Origin: Planotetraspora kaengkrachanensis
GTDB lineage: Bacteria; Actinomycetota; Actinomycetes; Streptosporangiales; Streptosporangiaceae
Reading direction: 5' to 3'
Assembly: GCF_016862895.1 (NCBI RefSeq)
Contig: NZ_BONV01000044.1
Location: forward strand, 43,334-107,333
Length of the DNA: 64,000 nt
Of this stretch, positions 38,543 through 47,099 are shown in pieces; positions within the stretch are counted from its first letter, which is position 1, and each line of letters opens with the position of its first letter. A program made the translations under genes and the position numbers. Under the pieces are notes generated by a model, which worked only from the letters and a program-made list of their open reading frames with translations, did not search any database and had not been told where the DNA came from.

Positions 38543-38700
38543 CTGTCCGAGTGACAATCGCCATGCCCAACGCGGCGCGGACCTTACCGGCGCTGATCTC
38601 ACCGGCGTGATCGGGCTCGAGACCGCCGTCGCCGACGAGGGCACCAGGGGCCTGCCGGCCTCATGAACAAGCCCGAAAAGGCGCAAACCGGTAACCGGGA

Positions 38701-39060
38701 TTACCAGATGACGATCCCGCCGTCGACGCTGCGCGCCCGGGCGACGGCGTCGGTCATGTTCCCGAGACGGTGCCTGATGTAGTCGTCCCGCCAGCCGGTC
38801 TCGGCCGCGATCGCCGGGAGATGGCCGAGCAGCATCGCGCATTCGGCGGCGAAGTCGTCGAGCAGATCCGGCTCGAGCCACAGATCGGAGTCGGCCAGCG
38901 ACGGCAGGAACCGGGCGCCGAGCGAACGGACGACCGGCGATCCCCACACAACCGTGCGGGTGCGCTCATGGCCGGCGAGGTCGGAGGCGTCCTGCGGGAC
39001 GTCGAGGACTTCCCGCCGGCCGTCTTCGAGGATCACGAAGACGTCCACTGTCAGGCTCAC
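38701..39060 (-). CDS. Hypothetical protein, 119 residues
   Basis: A cytosolic protein opening MSLTVDVFVILEDGRREVLD with later DLWLEPDLLDDFAAECAMLLGHL and a C-terminal helix. Codon use fits the host. It looks like small conserved actinomycete proteins of unknown role. It lies 55 nt downstream of the lipoprotein gene on the same strand and may be cotranscribed with it. I do not recognise the family. Confidence 0.65.
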   Translation of the reverse strand: MSLTVDVFVILEDGRREVLDVPQDASDLAGHERTRTVVWGSPVVRSLGARFLPSLADSDLWLEPDLLDDFAAECAMLLGHLPAIAAETGWRDDYIRHRLGNMTDAVARARSVDGGIVIW

Positions 39061-39115
39061 GCCGCCCAGCCGACCACGAATCGCGGCCTGAACGAGCCAA
39101 CGGCCGTCCAGGCCA

Positions 39116-39529
39116 TCAGGGTTTGAATCCGTTCTGGTCGCACCGCTGGCTCAGCGCGATGAGGAAGAACCCGACGGCCGCGCCCATGGCCTGGACGTTC
39201 GGCTCGCGACTCGGGTCGGCGGCCAGTTTGTCCAGCTCCTGCTGGTAGCTCTGGGCGCCGCTCTTGATGTTGGCGAAGCTGGTCTGGAGTCCCTTGTCGT
39301 CGGTCTTCAGCGCCGCGACCCGGGCGAGCGCCTCGGCCTTCTGCTTGCCTTCCGTGACCGAGACGGAGGCGCCGCGGTTCAGCGCCCACTGCTGGGGGTC
39401 GATCTTCGCGTCCTTGAGGATGGTGAAGGCCTCGGCGCAGGTGTCGGCGGGATTCGGGCCGCCGCAGGCTGTCAGGGAGGCTGTGAGGACGACTGACGAG
39501 GCGAGGATCGCGATCAGGCGCGGATGCAT
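39116..39529 (-). CDS. Small hypothetical lipoprotein
   Basis: A 137-residue protein with a lipoprotein signal peptide (MHPRLIAILASSVVLTASLTAC, cysteine at residue 22) and a mature helical domain (TCAEAFTILKDAKIDPQQW, SFANIKSGAQSYQQELDKLA) ending with a second cysteine (QRCDQNGF). It would be anchored on the outer face of the membrane. No function is recognisable. Confidence 0.75.
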   Translation of the reverse strand: MHPRLIAILASSVVLTASLTACGGPNPADTCAEAFTILKDAKIDPQQWALNRGASVSVTEGKQKAEALARVAALKTDDKGLQTSFANIKSGAQSYQQELDKLAADPSREPNVQAMGAAVGFFLIALSQRCDQNGFKP

Positions 39530-39629
39530 GGCGCCCAGGATGATCGTCAGTTAGGCGTTCCGTCAAGACGGGACCGCGGTATCCGTCAGGGCCCGGGCCC
39601 GCCGGGCCATCCCGTCTCCGCGGGGCCCG

Positions 39630-40712
39630 TCACGCCATGAGTTCGCGGACGCGCGGGATGACCTGCGTGCCGTAAAGCTCGATGTTGGTCATGAGCGTCT
39701 CGTGCGGGAGCCCGCCCATGGCGTACTTGAGGTCGAAGCGGTTCGCGCCCAGCGTGGCGAGGTTGGCCGCGATCTTCTGCGCGACGGTCTCCGGCGACCC
39801 GACGTAGAGCGCCCCGTGGGGCCCGATCTCGCGGAGGAACGACTGCTTGGTGGGGACGGCGAACCCGCGGGTCTTGCTGACGTTGCGGATGACCTCCAGA
39901 TAACGCGGCCAGAACTCCTCGCGGGCCTGCTCGTCGGTCGCCGCGACGTGGCCGGGGGAATGCACGCCGACGGGGAGCGGAGCCCGTCCGAACTTCTCCA
40001 GGGCCTGCTGGAAGAGCTGGGAGAACGGCGCGAAGCGCGCCGGCGACCCGCCGATGATCGCGAGCATCAGCGAATAGCCGTGCCGTGCGGCGCGGACGAC
40101 CGACTGGGGGGAGCCGCCGACGCCGATCCACGCCGGAAAGGGCCCTGACTCGGTGTGCGGCACGACGTCCTGGTCACGGAGCGGGGCTCGGATCGTGCCC
40201 TGCCAGGTGACGGGTCCGCCCTTGAGCAGTTCGGCGAACAGCTGGGCCTTCTCCTCGAACAGGATCTCGTAGTCGGACAGGTCGTAACCGAAGAGCGGGA
40301 ACGAGTCGATGCTGGAGCCCCGTCCGAGGACGACCTCCGCCCTGCCGCCGGAGACGGCGTTCAGCGTCGAGTAGCGCTGGAAGACCCGGACGGGATCGTC
40401 CGAGCTCAGCACCGTGACCGCCGATCCGAGGCGGATCCGGGTCGTGCGCGCGGCGATCGCACCGAGGACCACGTCGCCCGCGGGCATCGGGAAGTCGTCG
40501 GTGTGGTGCTCGCCGATTCCGAAGAAGTCCACGCCGACCTGGTCGGCGAGGACACCCTCCTCGACGACGTTCCTGATCGTCTGGGCGTGTGAGAGCGGGT
40601 GGTCGTCCTTGTCGTGGGTGAGGTCGCCGAAGGTGTCCAGCCCGAGGACGAGGGGGAACGTCGCGGATCCGGCCGCGGTGGTCTGCACGTCGGATGACGG
40701 TGTCGTGGTCAC
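39630..40712 (-). CDS. LLM-class flavin/F420-dependent oxidoreductase
   Basis: A 360-residue bacterial-luciferase-like monooxygenase: GLDTFGDLTHDKDDHPLSHA, FFGIGEHHTDDFPMP, RIRLGSAVTVLSSDDPVRVFQRY and LGRGSSIDSFPLFGYDL. It is closely similar in every segment to the divergent gene at 42001-43053. It lies downstream of an F420-reductase-like gene and a MarR gene, probably as a three-gene operon. The cofactor could be FMN or F420; the reductase next door favours F420. Substrate unknown. Confidence 0.87.
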   Translation of the reverse strand: MTTTPSSDVQTTAAGSATFPLVLGLDTFGDLTHDKDDHPLSHAQTIRNVVEEGVLADQVGVDFFGIGEHHTDDFPMPAGDVVLGAIAARTTRIRLGSAVTVLSSDDPVRVFQRYSTLNAVSGGRAEVVLGRGSSIDSFPLFGYDLSDYEILFEEKAQLFAELLKGGPVTWQGTIRAPLRDQDVVPHTESGPFPAWIGVGGSPQSVVRAARHGYSLMLAIIGGSPARFAPFSQLFQQALEKFGRAPLPVGVHSPGHVAATDEQAREEFWPRYLEVIRNVSKTRGFAVPTKQSFLREIGPHGALYVGSPETVAQKIAANLATLGANRFDLKYAMGGLPHETLMTNIELYGTQVIPRVRELMA

Positions 40713-40761
40713 GTCGAGTCTCTTCGTGTGGTGGTGAGGGACAGGGAGAAGGGGAGGATCG

Positions 40762-41412
40762 TCAGGCGGCTTCGACGGACACGGCCCGTTCGAAGTCGTC
40801 GCGGCGTAGCGACGCGCCGAAGACGGGGCCGCCGGGTTCGAACAGACGGCCCTGGCTCAGGCCGCTCAGCCGGACCGCGTCGTAGCCGATGCGCTCGACG
40901 ACCTCCGCCACGAGGTCCACGGCGGCCGCGTCGTCGCCGGCCACGCCGAGCGCGCGGCGGTCCGGCGCGCCCACGGGCCGGCGTTCCTCTTCGAGTTCGT
41001 GGTAGCCGGTGTGGTTGAAGCTCTTGACGATCGTCGACTGGGCGAGCCGGCGCTGAACGATCTCGCTGCTGCCGTACCGGCGATCTTCGAACATCGCCTG
41101 GACGCCGTCGGTGGGCGGCCAGTAGTTCATCGTGTCGACGACCAGCTTCCCGGCGACGAGGGCCGGGTCGAAGGTCGCGAACTTGTGCAGCGGGATCGCC
41201 AGAACCACGAGGTCGGCGTCGGCGACCGCGTCGGCGGCCCAGCGCGGTTCGGCTCCCGGCACGAGGATCCGGGTGATGAGCGCGATCCTCTCGGGGTCGC
41301 CGGAGGCCGAGATCGTCACCGGATACCCGGCCTCGACCGAGACCCGTGCGATCACCGGGCCGACGTGCCCGGCGCCAAGTACGGCGATGCGCGGCAGGGC
41401 ACTGTCAGACAT
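40762..41412 (-). CDS. NADP-binding reductase, F420-NADP oxidoreductase-like
   Basis: A 216-residue Rossmann protein with IAVLGAGHVGPVIARVSVEAG at the N-terminus and ADLVVLAIPLHKF, LVVDTMNYWPPTDG and TIVKSFNHTGYHEL, as in F420-dependent NADP reductases and related dinucleotide-binding proteins. It overlaps the upstream MarR gene by 8 nt and precedes the luciferase-like gene by 49 nt. It could supply reduced cofactor to the two monooxygenases. The catalytic role is inferred. Confidence 0.8.
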   Translation of the reverse strand: MSDSALPRIAVLGAGHVGPVIARVSVEAGYPVTISASGDPERIALITRILVPGAEPRWAADAVADADLVVLAIPLHKFATFDPALVAGKLVVDTMNYWPPTDGVQAMFEDRRYGSSEIVQRRLAQSTIVKSFNHTGYHELEEERRPVGAPDRRALGVAGDDAAAVDLVAEVVERIGYDAVRLSGLSQGRLFEPGGPVFGASLRRDDFERAVSVEAA

Positions 41413-41923
41413 GGAGATCCTCTCGGCTGGTCGAGGTCTGTTCCGGGTGAAGATGGTTCTGCAGGGTCCGAAGGATGCCGGCGAGCGCCTCGAACTCCTC
41501 CGGCGTAAGGGCGTCGGCGAAATTCTTCTTGATGGCCAGCGCGTGGGGCGCGGTCGCGCCGCGGAACATCCTGGCGCCGTCCTCCGTGAGCGACACCTCG
41601 GCGCCGCGGCTGTCAGTGGGGCAGTCGTCGCGGCGGATCAGGCCGCGCTTCTCCATCCGCCCGAGGTGGTGCGACAGCCGGCTTCGCTCCCAGTCGACGG
41701 CCGCCGCGAGCTCCGACGACCGCAGGCGCCGTCCGCGCGCCTCGCTCAACGCCAGCAGCACGGCGTAATCGGCCGGCGAGAGGCCGGAGTCTCGCAGCAA
41801 CTGCGCGCCCAGGATTCTGCGCAACTCGGCGGTCGTGTCGACCAGCGACCGCCAGATCGCGAGCTCGCCCACCGACATCCGCCGGCGCGCCGCCGCACGG
41901 GTGACGTGGTCGCCGTCACTCAT
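41405..41923 (-). CDS. MarR-family regulator
   Basis: A 172-residue winged-helix regulator: LLRDSGLSPADYAVLLALSEA, RRLRSSELAAAVDWERSRLSHHLGRMEKRGLIRRDDC and a long C-terminal dimerisation helix. First gene of the minus-strand operon with the reductase and a monooxygenase. Two copies of the palindrome TTGACGCGTCAA lie between it and the divergent monooxygenase gene, so it likely controls both sides. Effector unknown, perhaps a phenolic or reactive compound as for many MarR proteins. Confidence 0.88.
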   Translation of the reverse strand: MSDGDHVTRAAARRRMSVGELAIWRSLVDTTAELRRILGAQLLRDSGLSPADYAVLLALSEARGRRLRSSELAAAVDWERSRLSHHLGRMEKRGLIRRDDCPTDSRGAEVSLTEDGARMFRGATAPHALAIKKNFADALTPEEFEALAGILRTLQNHLHPEQTSTSREDLHV

Positions 41924-41940
41924 GTCCGCACCTCATTTCG

Positions 41941-41981
41941 TTGACGCGTCAATCATTAGCATATGATTGACGCGTCAATCA
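41941..41981. promoter_or_regulatory. Twin MarR operators TTGACGCGTCAA
   Basis: Perfect 12-bp palindromes occur at 41941-41952 and 41967-41978, 26 bp apart. The second extends to a perfect 18-bp palindrome TGATTGACGCGTCAATCA (41964-41981). They fill the gap between marR and the divergent luciferase-like gene. Confidence 0.82.
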
Positions 41982-42000
41982 AATTTGGAAGGGGGTGGGG

Positions 42001-43053
42001 ATGGAGGGCACGCGTGGGGGCCACCCGATCGTGATCGGCCTCGACAGCTTCGGGGAGATGACGGCCGGCGGCGACGGCGAACTCCTGAGCCAGCCGCAGA
42101 ACATCCGGGAACTCGTGGCGGAGGGGGTCCTCGCGGAGGAGTCGGGCCTCGACTTCTTCGGCCTGGGGGAGCACCACATCGAGGAGATGCCCCTGTCCGC
42201 GCCTGACCTGGTTCTGGCCGCCGTCGCCGCCCGGACCTCGCGCATCCGTCTGGGATCCGCGGTGACGGTGCTGAGCTCGGACGACCCGGTCCGCGTCTTC
42301 CAGCGGTACGCGACCCTCGACGCGCTCTCCTCCGGGCGCGCCGAGGTGATCCTCGGCCGCGGATCCAGCGTCGAGTCGTTCCCGCTGTTCGGGTTCGACC
42401 TCGCCGACTACGACCGGCTGTTCGAGGAGAAGCTTGACCTGTTCGCCCGGTTGCGCGCCGAGCAGCCGGTCACCTGGTCGGGAACCACCCGGGCCGCCCT
42501 GCCCGGCCTGCAGGTCTACCCGCACACCGCCCGAGGAGCCCTGCCCACCTGGGTGGGGGTCGGCGGCAACCCGGCGTCGGTCGTCCGCGCCGCGCGGTAC
42601 GGCTTCTCACTGATGCTCGCGATCATCGGCGGCAATCCCGCGCGCTTCACGCGGCTGTCCGAGCTCTACCGGGAGGCCGCGGCGGGATCGGGCTCGGCGC
42701 CCCCGCCGATCGGGGTGCACTCGCCCGGGCACGTAGCGGCCACCGACGAGCAGGCGAAGGAGGAGTACTGGCCCACCTACCGGACGTTCCTCCTGGACGT
42801 GCGCAGGCGGCGGGGCTTCCCCGAGATCACTCGCGAGTACTTCGAGCACGAGGTCGAGCACGGCTCGCTCTATGTGGGCTCACCCGAGACCGTCGCCAGG
42901 CGCATCGCGACGACCATGACCACGCTCGGCGCCACCCGGTTCGATCTCAAGTACGGCATGGGCCCGATGCCGCACACGACCCTGATGGAGAACATCCGTC
43001 TATTCGGCACCGAGGTCGCGCCACGGGTGCGGGAACGGCTCCTGACCCCGTAG
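42001..43053 (+). CDS. LLM-class flavin/F420-dependent oxidoreductase (paralogue)
   Basis: A 350-residue paralogue of the monooxygenase at 39630-40712, with matching segments GLDSFGEMTAGGDGELLSQP, FFGLGEHHIEEMPLS, RIRLGSAVTVLSSDDPVRVF and SLYVGSPETVARRIATTM. ATG 42001 lies behind a G-rich ribosome binding site; GTG 41995 is an alternative. It is divergent from the marR operon and lies right next to the twin operators. The two enzymes may act on the same class of substrate under common control. Confidence 0.87.
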   Translation: MEGTRGGHPIVIGLDSFGEMTAGGDGELLSQPQNIRELVAEGVLAEESGLDFFGLGEHHIEEMPLSAPDLVLAAVAARTSRIRLGSAVTVLSSDDPVRVFQRYATLDALSSGRAEVILGRGSSVESFPLFGFDLADYDRLFEEKLDLFARLRAEQPVTWSGTTRAALPGLQVYPHTARGALPTWVGVGGNPASVVRAARYGFSLMLAIIGGNPARFTRLSELYREAAAGSGSAPPPIGVHSPGHVAATDEQAKEEYWPTYRTFLLDVRRRRGFPEITREYFEHEVEHGSLYVGSPETVARRIATTMTTLGATRFDLKYGMGPMPHTTLMENIRLFGTEVAPRVRERLLTP

Positions 43054-43069
43054 ACCTCGCGGGCCTCGC

Positions 43070-44455
43070 TCACGAGGCGGTGGCGAGCACCTCGTTGAAC
43101 CCTTCGGTCGAGCTGGGGTGGGTGTAGACGGCGTCACGGAGTTCGCCCGCAGTGACCCCGTGGCGCATGGCGAGGGCGACCGTGTTGACGAGTTCCTGCG
43201 AGTCGACGCCGAGCAGGGCGGCGCCCAGAATCCGGTCGGTCTCGGCGTCGATGACGAACTTCATCAGGCCGCGGGTCTCCTCGACGATCCGGGCGCGGGG
43301 CATCGCGGCGATCTCCGCGATCGGCTTCGTGGCGATCTTCACGGTGTGCCCCTGGCGGCGCGCCTGCCTTTCCGTGAGCCCGACCGTGGACAGCGGCGGC
43401 GTCATGAACAAGGTGTGGGGAATCGCGCGGCGGTCCGCCGTCGACCGTGTGCCCGTGCCGATCAGCTGGTCGGCGACGACGCGGCTGTCGTCCAGCGAGA
43501 TGTAGGTGAACTGCGGTCCTCCGTTCACGTCGCCGACCGCGAAGACGTGCGGCTGACTGGAGCGCAGATGTTCGTCGACCTCGATCGCCCCCCGCGCGCC
43601 GGTGCGGATCCCGGCGGCCTCGAGCCCGAGCCCGCGGGTGGCCGGAGAACGGCCGGCGGCGACGAGGATCGTGTCCGCGTCGAGCGTGTGGCGCTCCCCG
43701 TCCTTCTCGTAAGCGATGGTCGCGCCGTCGTCTCCGTCGATGACCTCGATGACCCGGGCTCCGTTGACGAGTGTGATCCCGTCGCCTTCAAGGATGCCGA
43801 CGGCGGCCGCGGCCACGTCGTCGTCCTCGTGACGCAGGATCCGCGGGGAGACCTCCAGGACGGTGACCTCGGCGCCGAACCGGCGGTACATCGCGGCGAA
43901 CTCGATGCCCAGGTAGCCGCCGCCGAGGACGGCGAGCCGCCGGGGCAGCTCCGCCGTGCCGATCAGATCGGTGCTCGTCGTGGCGTACCTGCTGGTGGCC
44001 AGGCCGGGAATGTCGGGGATCACCGGTTCGGAGCCTGTGTTGACGACGACGGTCTCCGCGCTGATCGTGAGCCGGTCGGCGCCGGCGACGACCTCGACGG
44101 TCTTGGGGCCGACGAACCGCGCCCTTCCGGTGACGACCGTCACGGCGTCGATCGTGTCCAGCATCTGGAGGTTCCTGCCGCGCAGCAGCGTCGTCAGCCG
44201 TTCCACGGAGCCGACCGCCTGCCGGTACCACTCATGCGCCGAGTCGCCGGGCCGCCGCGACTGGGCGTGATGGACCAGCGCCTTCGTCGGCACACACCCG
44301 ATGTTGATGCAGGTGCCTCCGTACATGCGGTCGGACTGCTCGACCATCACCACGCGCCTGCCCAGGCGGCCCAGCGTCGCGGCGAGCGTCTTGCCTCCCT
44401 TGCCGAATCCGATCACCAGGACGTCGACGTTCAAACCGCTGCTCAACTCGTTCAT
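43070..44455 (-). CDS. rclA: RclA-like FAD-dependent pyridine nucleotide-disulphide oxidoreductase
   Basis: A 461-residue flavoprotein. The FAD motif VLVIGFGKGGKTLAATLGR, the redox-active pair in GGTCINIGCVPTKALVHHAQ, the NAD motif LAVLGGGYLGIEFAAMYRRFG, FAVGDVNGGPQFTYISLDDSR and HPSSTEGFNEVL line up closely with E. coli RclA. RclA is a cupric reductase that protects against reactive chlorine. ATG 44455 (MNELSSG) is chosen. The divergent AraC gene is RclR-like, which strengthens the call. Mercuric reductase and dihydrolipoamide dehydrogenase are more distant matches. Confidence 0.87.
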   Translation of the reverse strand: MNELSSGLNVDVLVIGFGKGGKTLAATLGRLGRRVVMVEQSDRMYGGTCINIGCVPTKALVHHAQSRRPGDSAHEWYRQAVGSVERLTTLLRGRNLQMLDTIDAVTVVTGRARFVGPKTVEVVAGADRLTISAETVVVNTGSEPVIPDIPGLATSRYATTSTDLIGTAELPRRLAVLGGGYLGIEFAAMYRRFGAEVTVLEVSPRILRHEDDDVAAAAVGILEGDGITLVNGARVIEVIDGDDGATIAYEKDGERHTLDADTILVAAGRSPATRGLGLEAAGIRTGARGAIEVDEHLRSSQPHVFAVGDVNGGPQFTYISLDDSRVVADQLIGTGTRSTADRRAIPHTLFMTPPLSTVGLTERQARRQGHTVKIATKPIAEIAAMPRARIVEETRGLMKFVIDAETDRILGAALLGVDSQELVNTVALAMRHGVTAGELRDAVYTHPSSTEGFNEVLATAS

Positions 44456-44525
44456 GCGTCTAGGATTCAACCGAACGAAAGAGACGACAAGGCGCTGAAA
44501 TCTCGATTTTTATCGCGAAAGTATC

Positions 44526-45437
44526 ATGGACTCGGTAAGCCACCTGATCCGTCTGGCCCGTCTGCGGGGTGCCGTCGACAAGCGCTGCCTGCTCGCGGGC
44601 GACACCACGATCGACAACGGGGCGCGGCCCGCCGGCGAGGCGCCCTTCCATCTGCTCCTGGAGGGCGAGTGCACCCTGGAGCTCGCCGACCGCAGCGTCG
44701 ACCTCGTGGCCGGGGACGTCGTGCTGCTTCCGCGCGGGAGGGCGCACCGGGTCCGCACCCGCGGCCGGGGGCGCCGGAGGGCGGTGGTCGAAGAGGCGGG
44801 CGGGGCGTTCCCGACGGCGCGCAGCCAGGGCACCCCGAGTGAGATCGACCTGTTCTGCGGCCACTACGCGTTCGGACCCGGCGCCGGTGACCTGCTCTTC
44901 CAGAGTCTGCCCGACCCCCTGCACGTGTCCTTCGGCGCCGAGTCCGGCGAACCCGTGCGGATGCTGAGCGCGCTGATGCGCGGCGAAGCGCAGAACGACG
45001 GACCGGGCGCGACGGCGATCGTGATCTCCCTGTGCGACGCGCTGCTCGCGATGGTGCTGCGCAGCACGTCGAACCGCCGCCTCGCCGGCGACGCCCTCTG
45101 GACGGCCGTCGACGACGAGCGCCTGCGCGCGGTCGTCGACGCCGTGCTCGGCGATCCCGGGCGCGACTGGACCATCCCGGACCTCGCCGGGCTCGCCGCG
45201 ATGTCGCGCGCGACCTTCATCCGCCGCTTCACCCGCGCGACGGGCATGACCGCCGGCGACTTCCTCACCCGCGTCCGGATGATGACCGCCGCCGAGATGC
45301 TCACCGCTGGAGACCGGCCGATCGGCGTCGTCGCCGCCGAGGTCGGCTACCAGTCGGAATCGGCCTTCGGCCGGGCGTTCCGTACGGCGACGGGCGCCAC
45401 CCCGGCCCGGTTCCGCCGTACCGCCACCCGCTCATGA
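44526..45437 (+). CDS. rclR: RclR-like AraC-family regulator
   Basis: A 303-residue regulator with an N-terminal cupin (MDSVSHLIRLARLRGAVDKR, then LVAGDVVLLPRGRAHRV) and a C-terminal AraC double helix-turn-helix (WTIPDLAGLAAMSRATFIRR, GVVAAEVGYQSESAFGRAF). Cys21 falls exactly where the redox-active Cys21 of E. coli RclR does. A second cysteine in LFCGHYAF (residue 111) corresponds to RclR Cys89 after an insertion of about 22 residues. It is divergent from rclA and probably activates it on oxidation by hypochlorous acid. Confidence 0.85.
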   Translation: MDSVSHLIRLARLRGAVDKRCLLAGDTTIDNGARPAGEAPFHLLLEGECTLELADRSVDLVAGDVVLLPRGRAHRVRTRGRGRRRAVVEEAGGAFPTARSQGTPSEIDLFCGHYAFGPGAGDLLFQSLPDPLHVSFGAESGEPVRMLSALMRGEAQNDGPGATAIVISLCDALLAMVLRSTSNRRLAGDALWTAVDDERLRAVVDAVLGDPGRDWTIPDLAGLAAMSRATFIRRFTRATGMTAGDFLTRVRMMTAAEMLTAGDRPIGVVAAEVGYQSESAFGRAFRTATGATPARFRRTATRS

Positions 45438-45486
45438 CCGGGCGGAGCTCCACCCGGTCTCGTGCGGCCGCGGCTCTTCCGGACGT

Positions 45487-46041
45487 TCAATCCGGTTCCC
45501 CGGCGTGCTCGTCGGGGGACAGCGCCGGGATGTCGGCCGGATACAGGCTGACCAGCAGGCCGTACGCCTCCCCTCTCGTGGCGTCGGACGGGGGAGGTTC
45601 GGTGGCGTACACGCGGAGTTCGGCGGCCAGCGCCTCGGCCTCGTCCTCGGTGAGCCACAGATGGCGCAGGATCGTGCGGCCGCCCTGCCCGGGGCGAGGA
45701 GGGAGCATCTCGTTCAGCGCCGCGTTGAAGAGGAACTCCGGCCCGGCCTCCGCGTCCTCGTGGAGCCTGAAGCCCCGGCTGACCAGCGCGAAATACTGCT
45801 CGGTTCCCCCGCGCACCTGCCGGGTGGACGCCAGGCGGACGAGGCCGGCCTCCCGGAGGATGCGCATGTGATAGCCGATGGTGCCCTTGGTCGAGCCGAG
45901 CGCCGCCGTCAGCTGACCGAGCGTCGCCGGCCGCTGGCGCAGGAGGTTGACCAGGCGATGGCGCACCGGATGCCCGAGCGCCCTGAAGTGCGCCGGTGAG
46001 CGCAGGACCAGATGCTCCTGCTCGGACGGCTCGTCTTCCAT
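45487..46041 (-). CDS. ArsR-type winged-helix regulator
   Basis: A 184-residue protein: SPAHFRALGHPVRHRLVNLL, TLGQLTAALGSTKGTIGYHMRILREAGLVRLASTR, then a C-terminal helical domain. ATG 46041 (MEDEPSEQEH) is used since the operators lie just upstream and the longer reading has no family similarity. Two copies of an imperfect 24-bp palindrome separate it from the divergent DUF2218-methyltransferase gene, so it likely regulates that gene and itself. Not a metal sensor by visible cysteines. Confidence 0.83.
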   Translation of the reverse strand: MEDEPSEQEHLVLRSPAHFRALGHPVRHRLVNLLRQRPATLGQLTAALGSTKGTIGYHMRILREAGLVRLASTRQVRGGTEQYFALVSRGFRLHEDAEAGPEFLFNAALNEMLPPRPGQGGRTILRHLWLTEDEAEALAAELRVYATEPPPSDATRGEAYGLLVSLYPADIPALSPDEHAGEPD

Positions 46042-46046
46042 CCGCC

Positions 46047-46128
46047 AAGTGTCGAGGAATATCGACGCTTTGACAAACGGCGCCGCCGGGCTCCAGACTC
46101 GGTCAAGCGTTGAGAATCCTCGACGCTT
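46047..46128. promoter_or_regulatory. Two copies of an AAGYGTYGAG-N4-MTCGACGCTT operator
   Basis: Imperfect palindromes lie at 46047-46070 (arms AAGTGTCGAG and ATCGACGCTT) and 46105-46128 (arms AAGCGTTGAG and CTCGACGCTT), 58 bp apart. One abuts the ArsR-type start and the other lies 24 bp before the methyltransferase start. Confidence 0.7.
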
Positions 46129-46151
46129 CACCCGGTTTGAAGGGATCATCG

Positions 46152-47099
46152 ATGCCCGTCTCCACGGCACAGGTCGCCACCTCCCGCCCTTCCCGATACA
46201 TCAAGCAGCTCGTCTCGCACATGGGCCGCAAGGTGACGGCGGAACTCGCGGGCGACGGCAGGGGGACTCTCACCTTCGCCCAGGGCACCTGTGTGCTCAC
46301 GCCGTCAGGAGACCACCTCGAATTGATCGTGACGGCCGCGGACGCCGAAGCCGTCGCGGGCGTCCAGGACGTGGTCACCCGGCACCTGGTGCGGTTCGCC
46401 ACCCAGGAGACGCTCGACGTCGACTGGACGGAGCCGATCGAGGGGACCGACCTGCGACTCGTCGAGCCCGTCGTCGGCGACTATCTGCTCACGCACTGCA
46501 CCCCGCCAGGAGAGGTGCTCGACGAGCTGGTCGTCAGGACGCGGGAGGCCACCGGCGACGCGTCCGGCATGCAGGTCTCCCGGGACGAGGGCGCCCTGCT
46601 GACGATGCTGGTGCGCCTGGTCGGCGCCCGCAACGCCATCGAGGTCGGCGTCTTCACCGGATACTCCTCGATCTGCATCGCCAGGGGACTGCTCGAGGGC
46701 GGGCGGCTGCTCGCCTGCGACGTCAGCGACGAGTGGACCGCCATCGCCAGGGACTACTGGGAGCGCGCCGGCGTGGCCGACCGCATCGACCTGAAGGTCG
46801 GCCCGGCCCTCGAGACGCTGCGCGCGCTCCCCGCGGAGCCCACTGTCGACATCGCGTTCATCGACGCCGACAAGGAGAGCTACCCGGCCTACTACGAGGA
46901 GATCGTCGAGCGGCTGCGTCCCGGTGGCCTGGTCGTCCTGGACAACGTGTTCCTCGGCGGCCGTGTCATGGACCCGGCCTTCCAGGAGGAGCGCCATCTG
47001 GCGATGCGCGGTCTGAACGACCTCATCGCGGCCGACCCCCGGGTCGAGTCGGTCATGTTGCCCGTGCGCGACGGCGTCACGCTCGCCCGCAGGCGCTGA
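46152..47099 (+). CDS. DUF2218 - O-methyltransferase fusion protein
   Basis: A 315-residue two-domain protein. Residues about 12-95 (RPSRYIKQLVSHMGRKVTAE, GTLTFAQGTCVLTPSGDHLEL, VVTRHLVRFATQETLDVDW) match DUF2218, usually a stand-alone protein of about 95 residues. Residues about 105-315 are a class I SAM-dependent methyltransferase of the caffeoyl-CoA type (AIEVGVFTGYSSICIARGL, VDIAFIDADKESYPAYYEEI, GGLVVLDNVFLGGRV). ATG 46152 has AGGG at 7-nt spacing. The two parts are in one frame with no sign of an error. Substrate unknown. Confidence 0.86.
   Translation: MPVSTAQVATSRPSRYIKQLVSHMGRKVTAELAGDGRGTLTFAQGTCVLTPSGDHLELIVTAADAEAVAGVQDVVTRHLVRFATQETLDVDWTEPIEGTDLRLVEPVVGDYLLTHCTPPGEVLDELVVRTREATGDASGMQVSRDEGALLTMLVRLVGARNAIEVGVFTGYSSICIARGLLEGGRLLACDVSDEWTAIARDYWERAGVADRIDLKVGPALETLRALPAEPTVDIAFIDADKESYPAYYEEIVERLRPGGLVVLDNVFLGGRVMDPAFQEERHLAMRGLNDLIAADPRVESVMLPVRDGVTLARRR

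Noticed and set aside
38097..38700. Larger minus-strand gene at 38309-38947
   Set aside because: The frame overlaps a well-supported minus-strand gene in another frame, has Arg-rich low-complexity content and no ribosome binding site.
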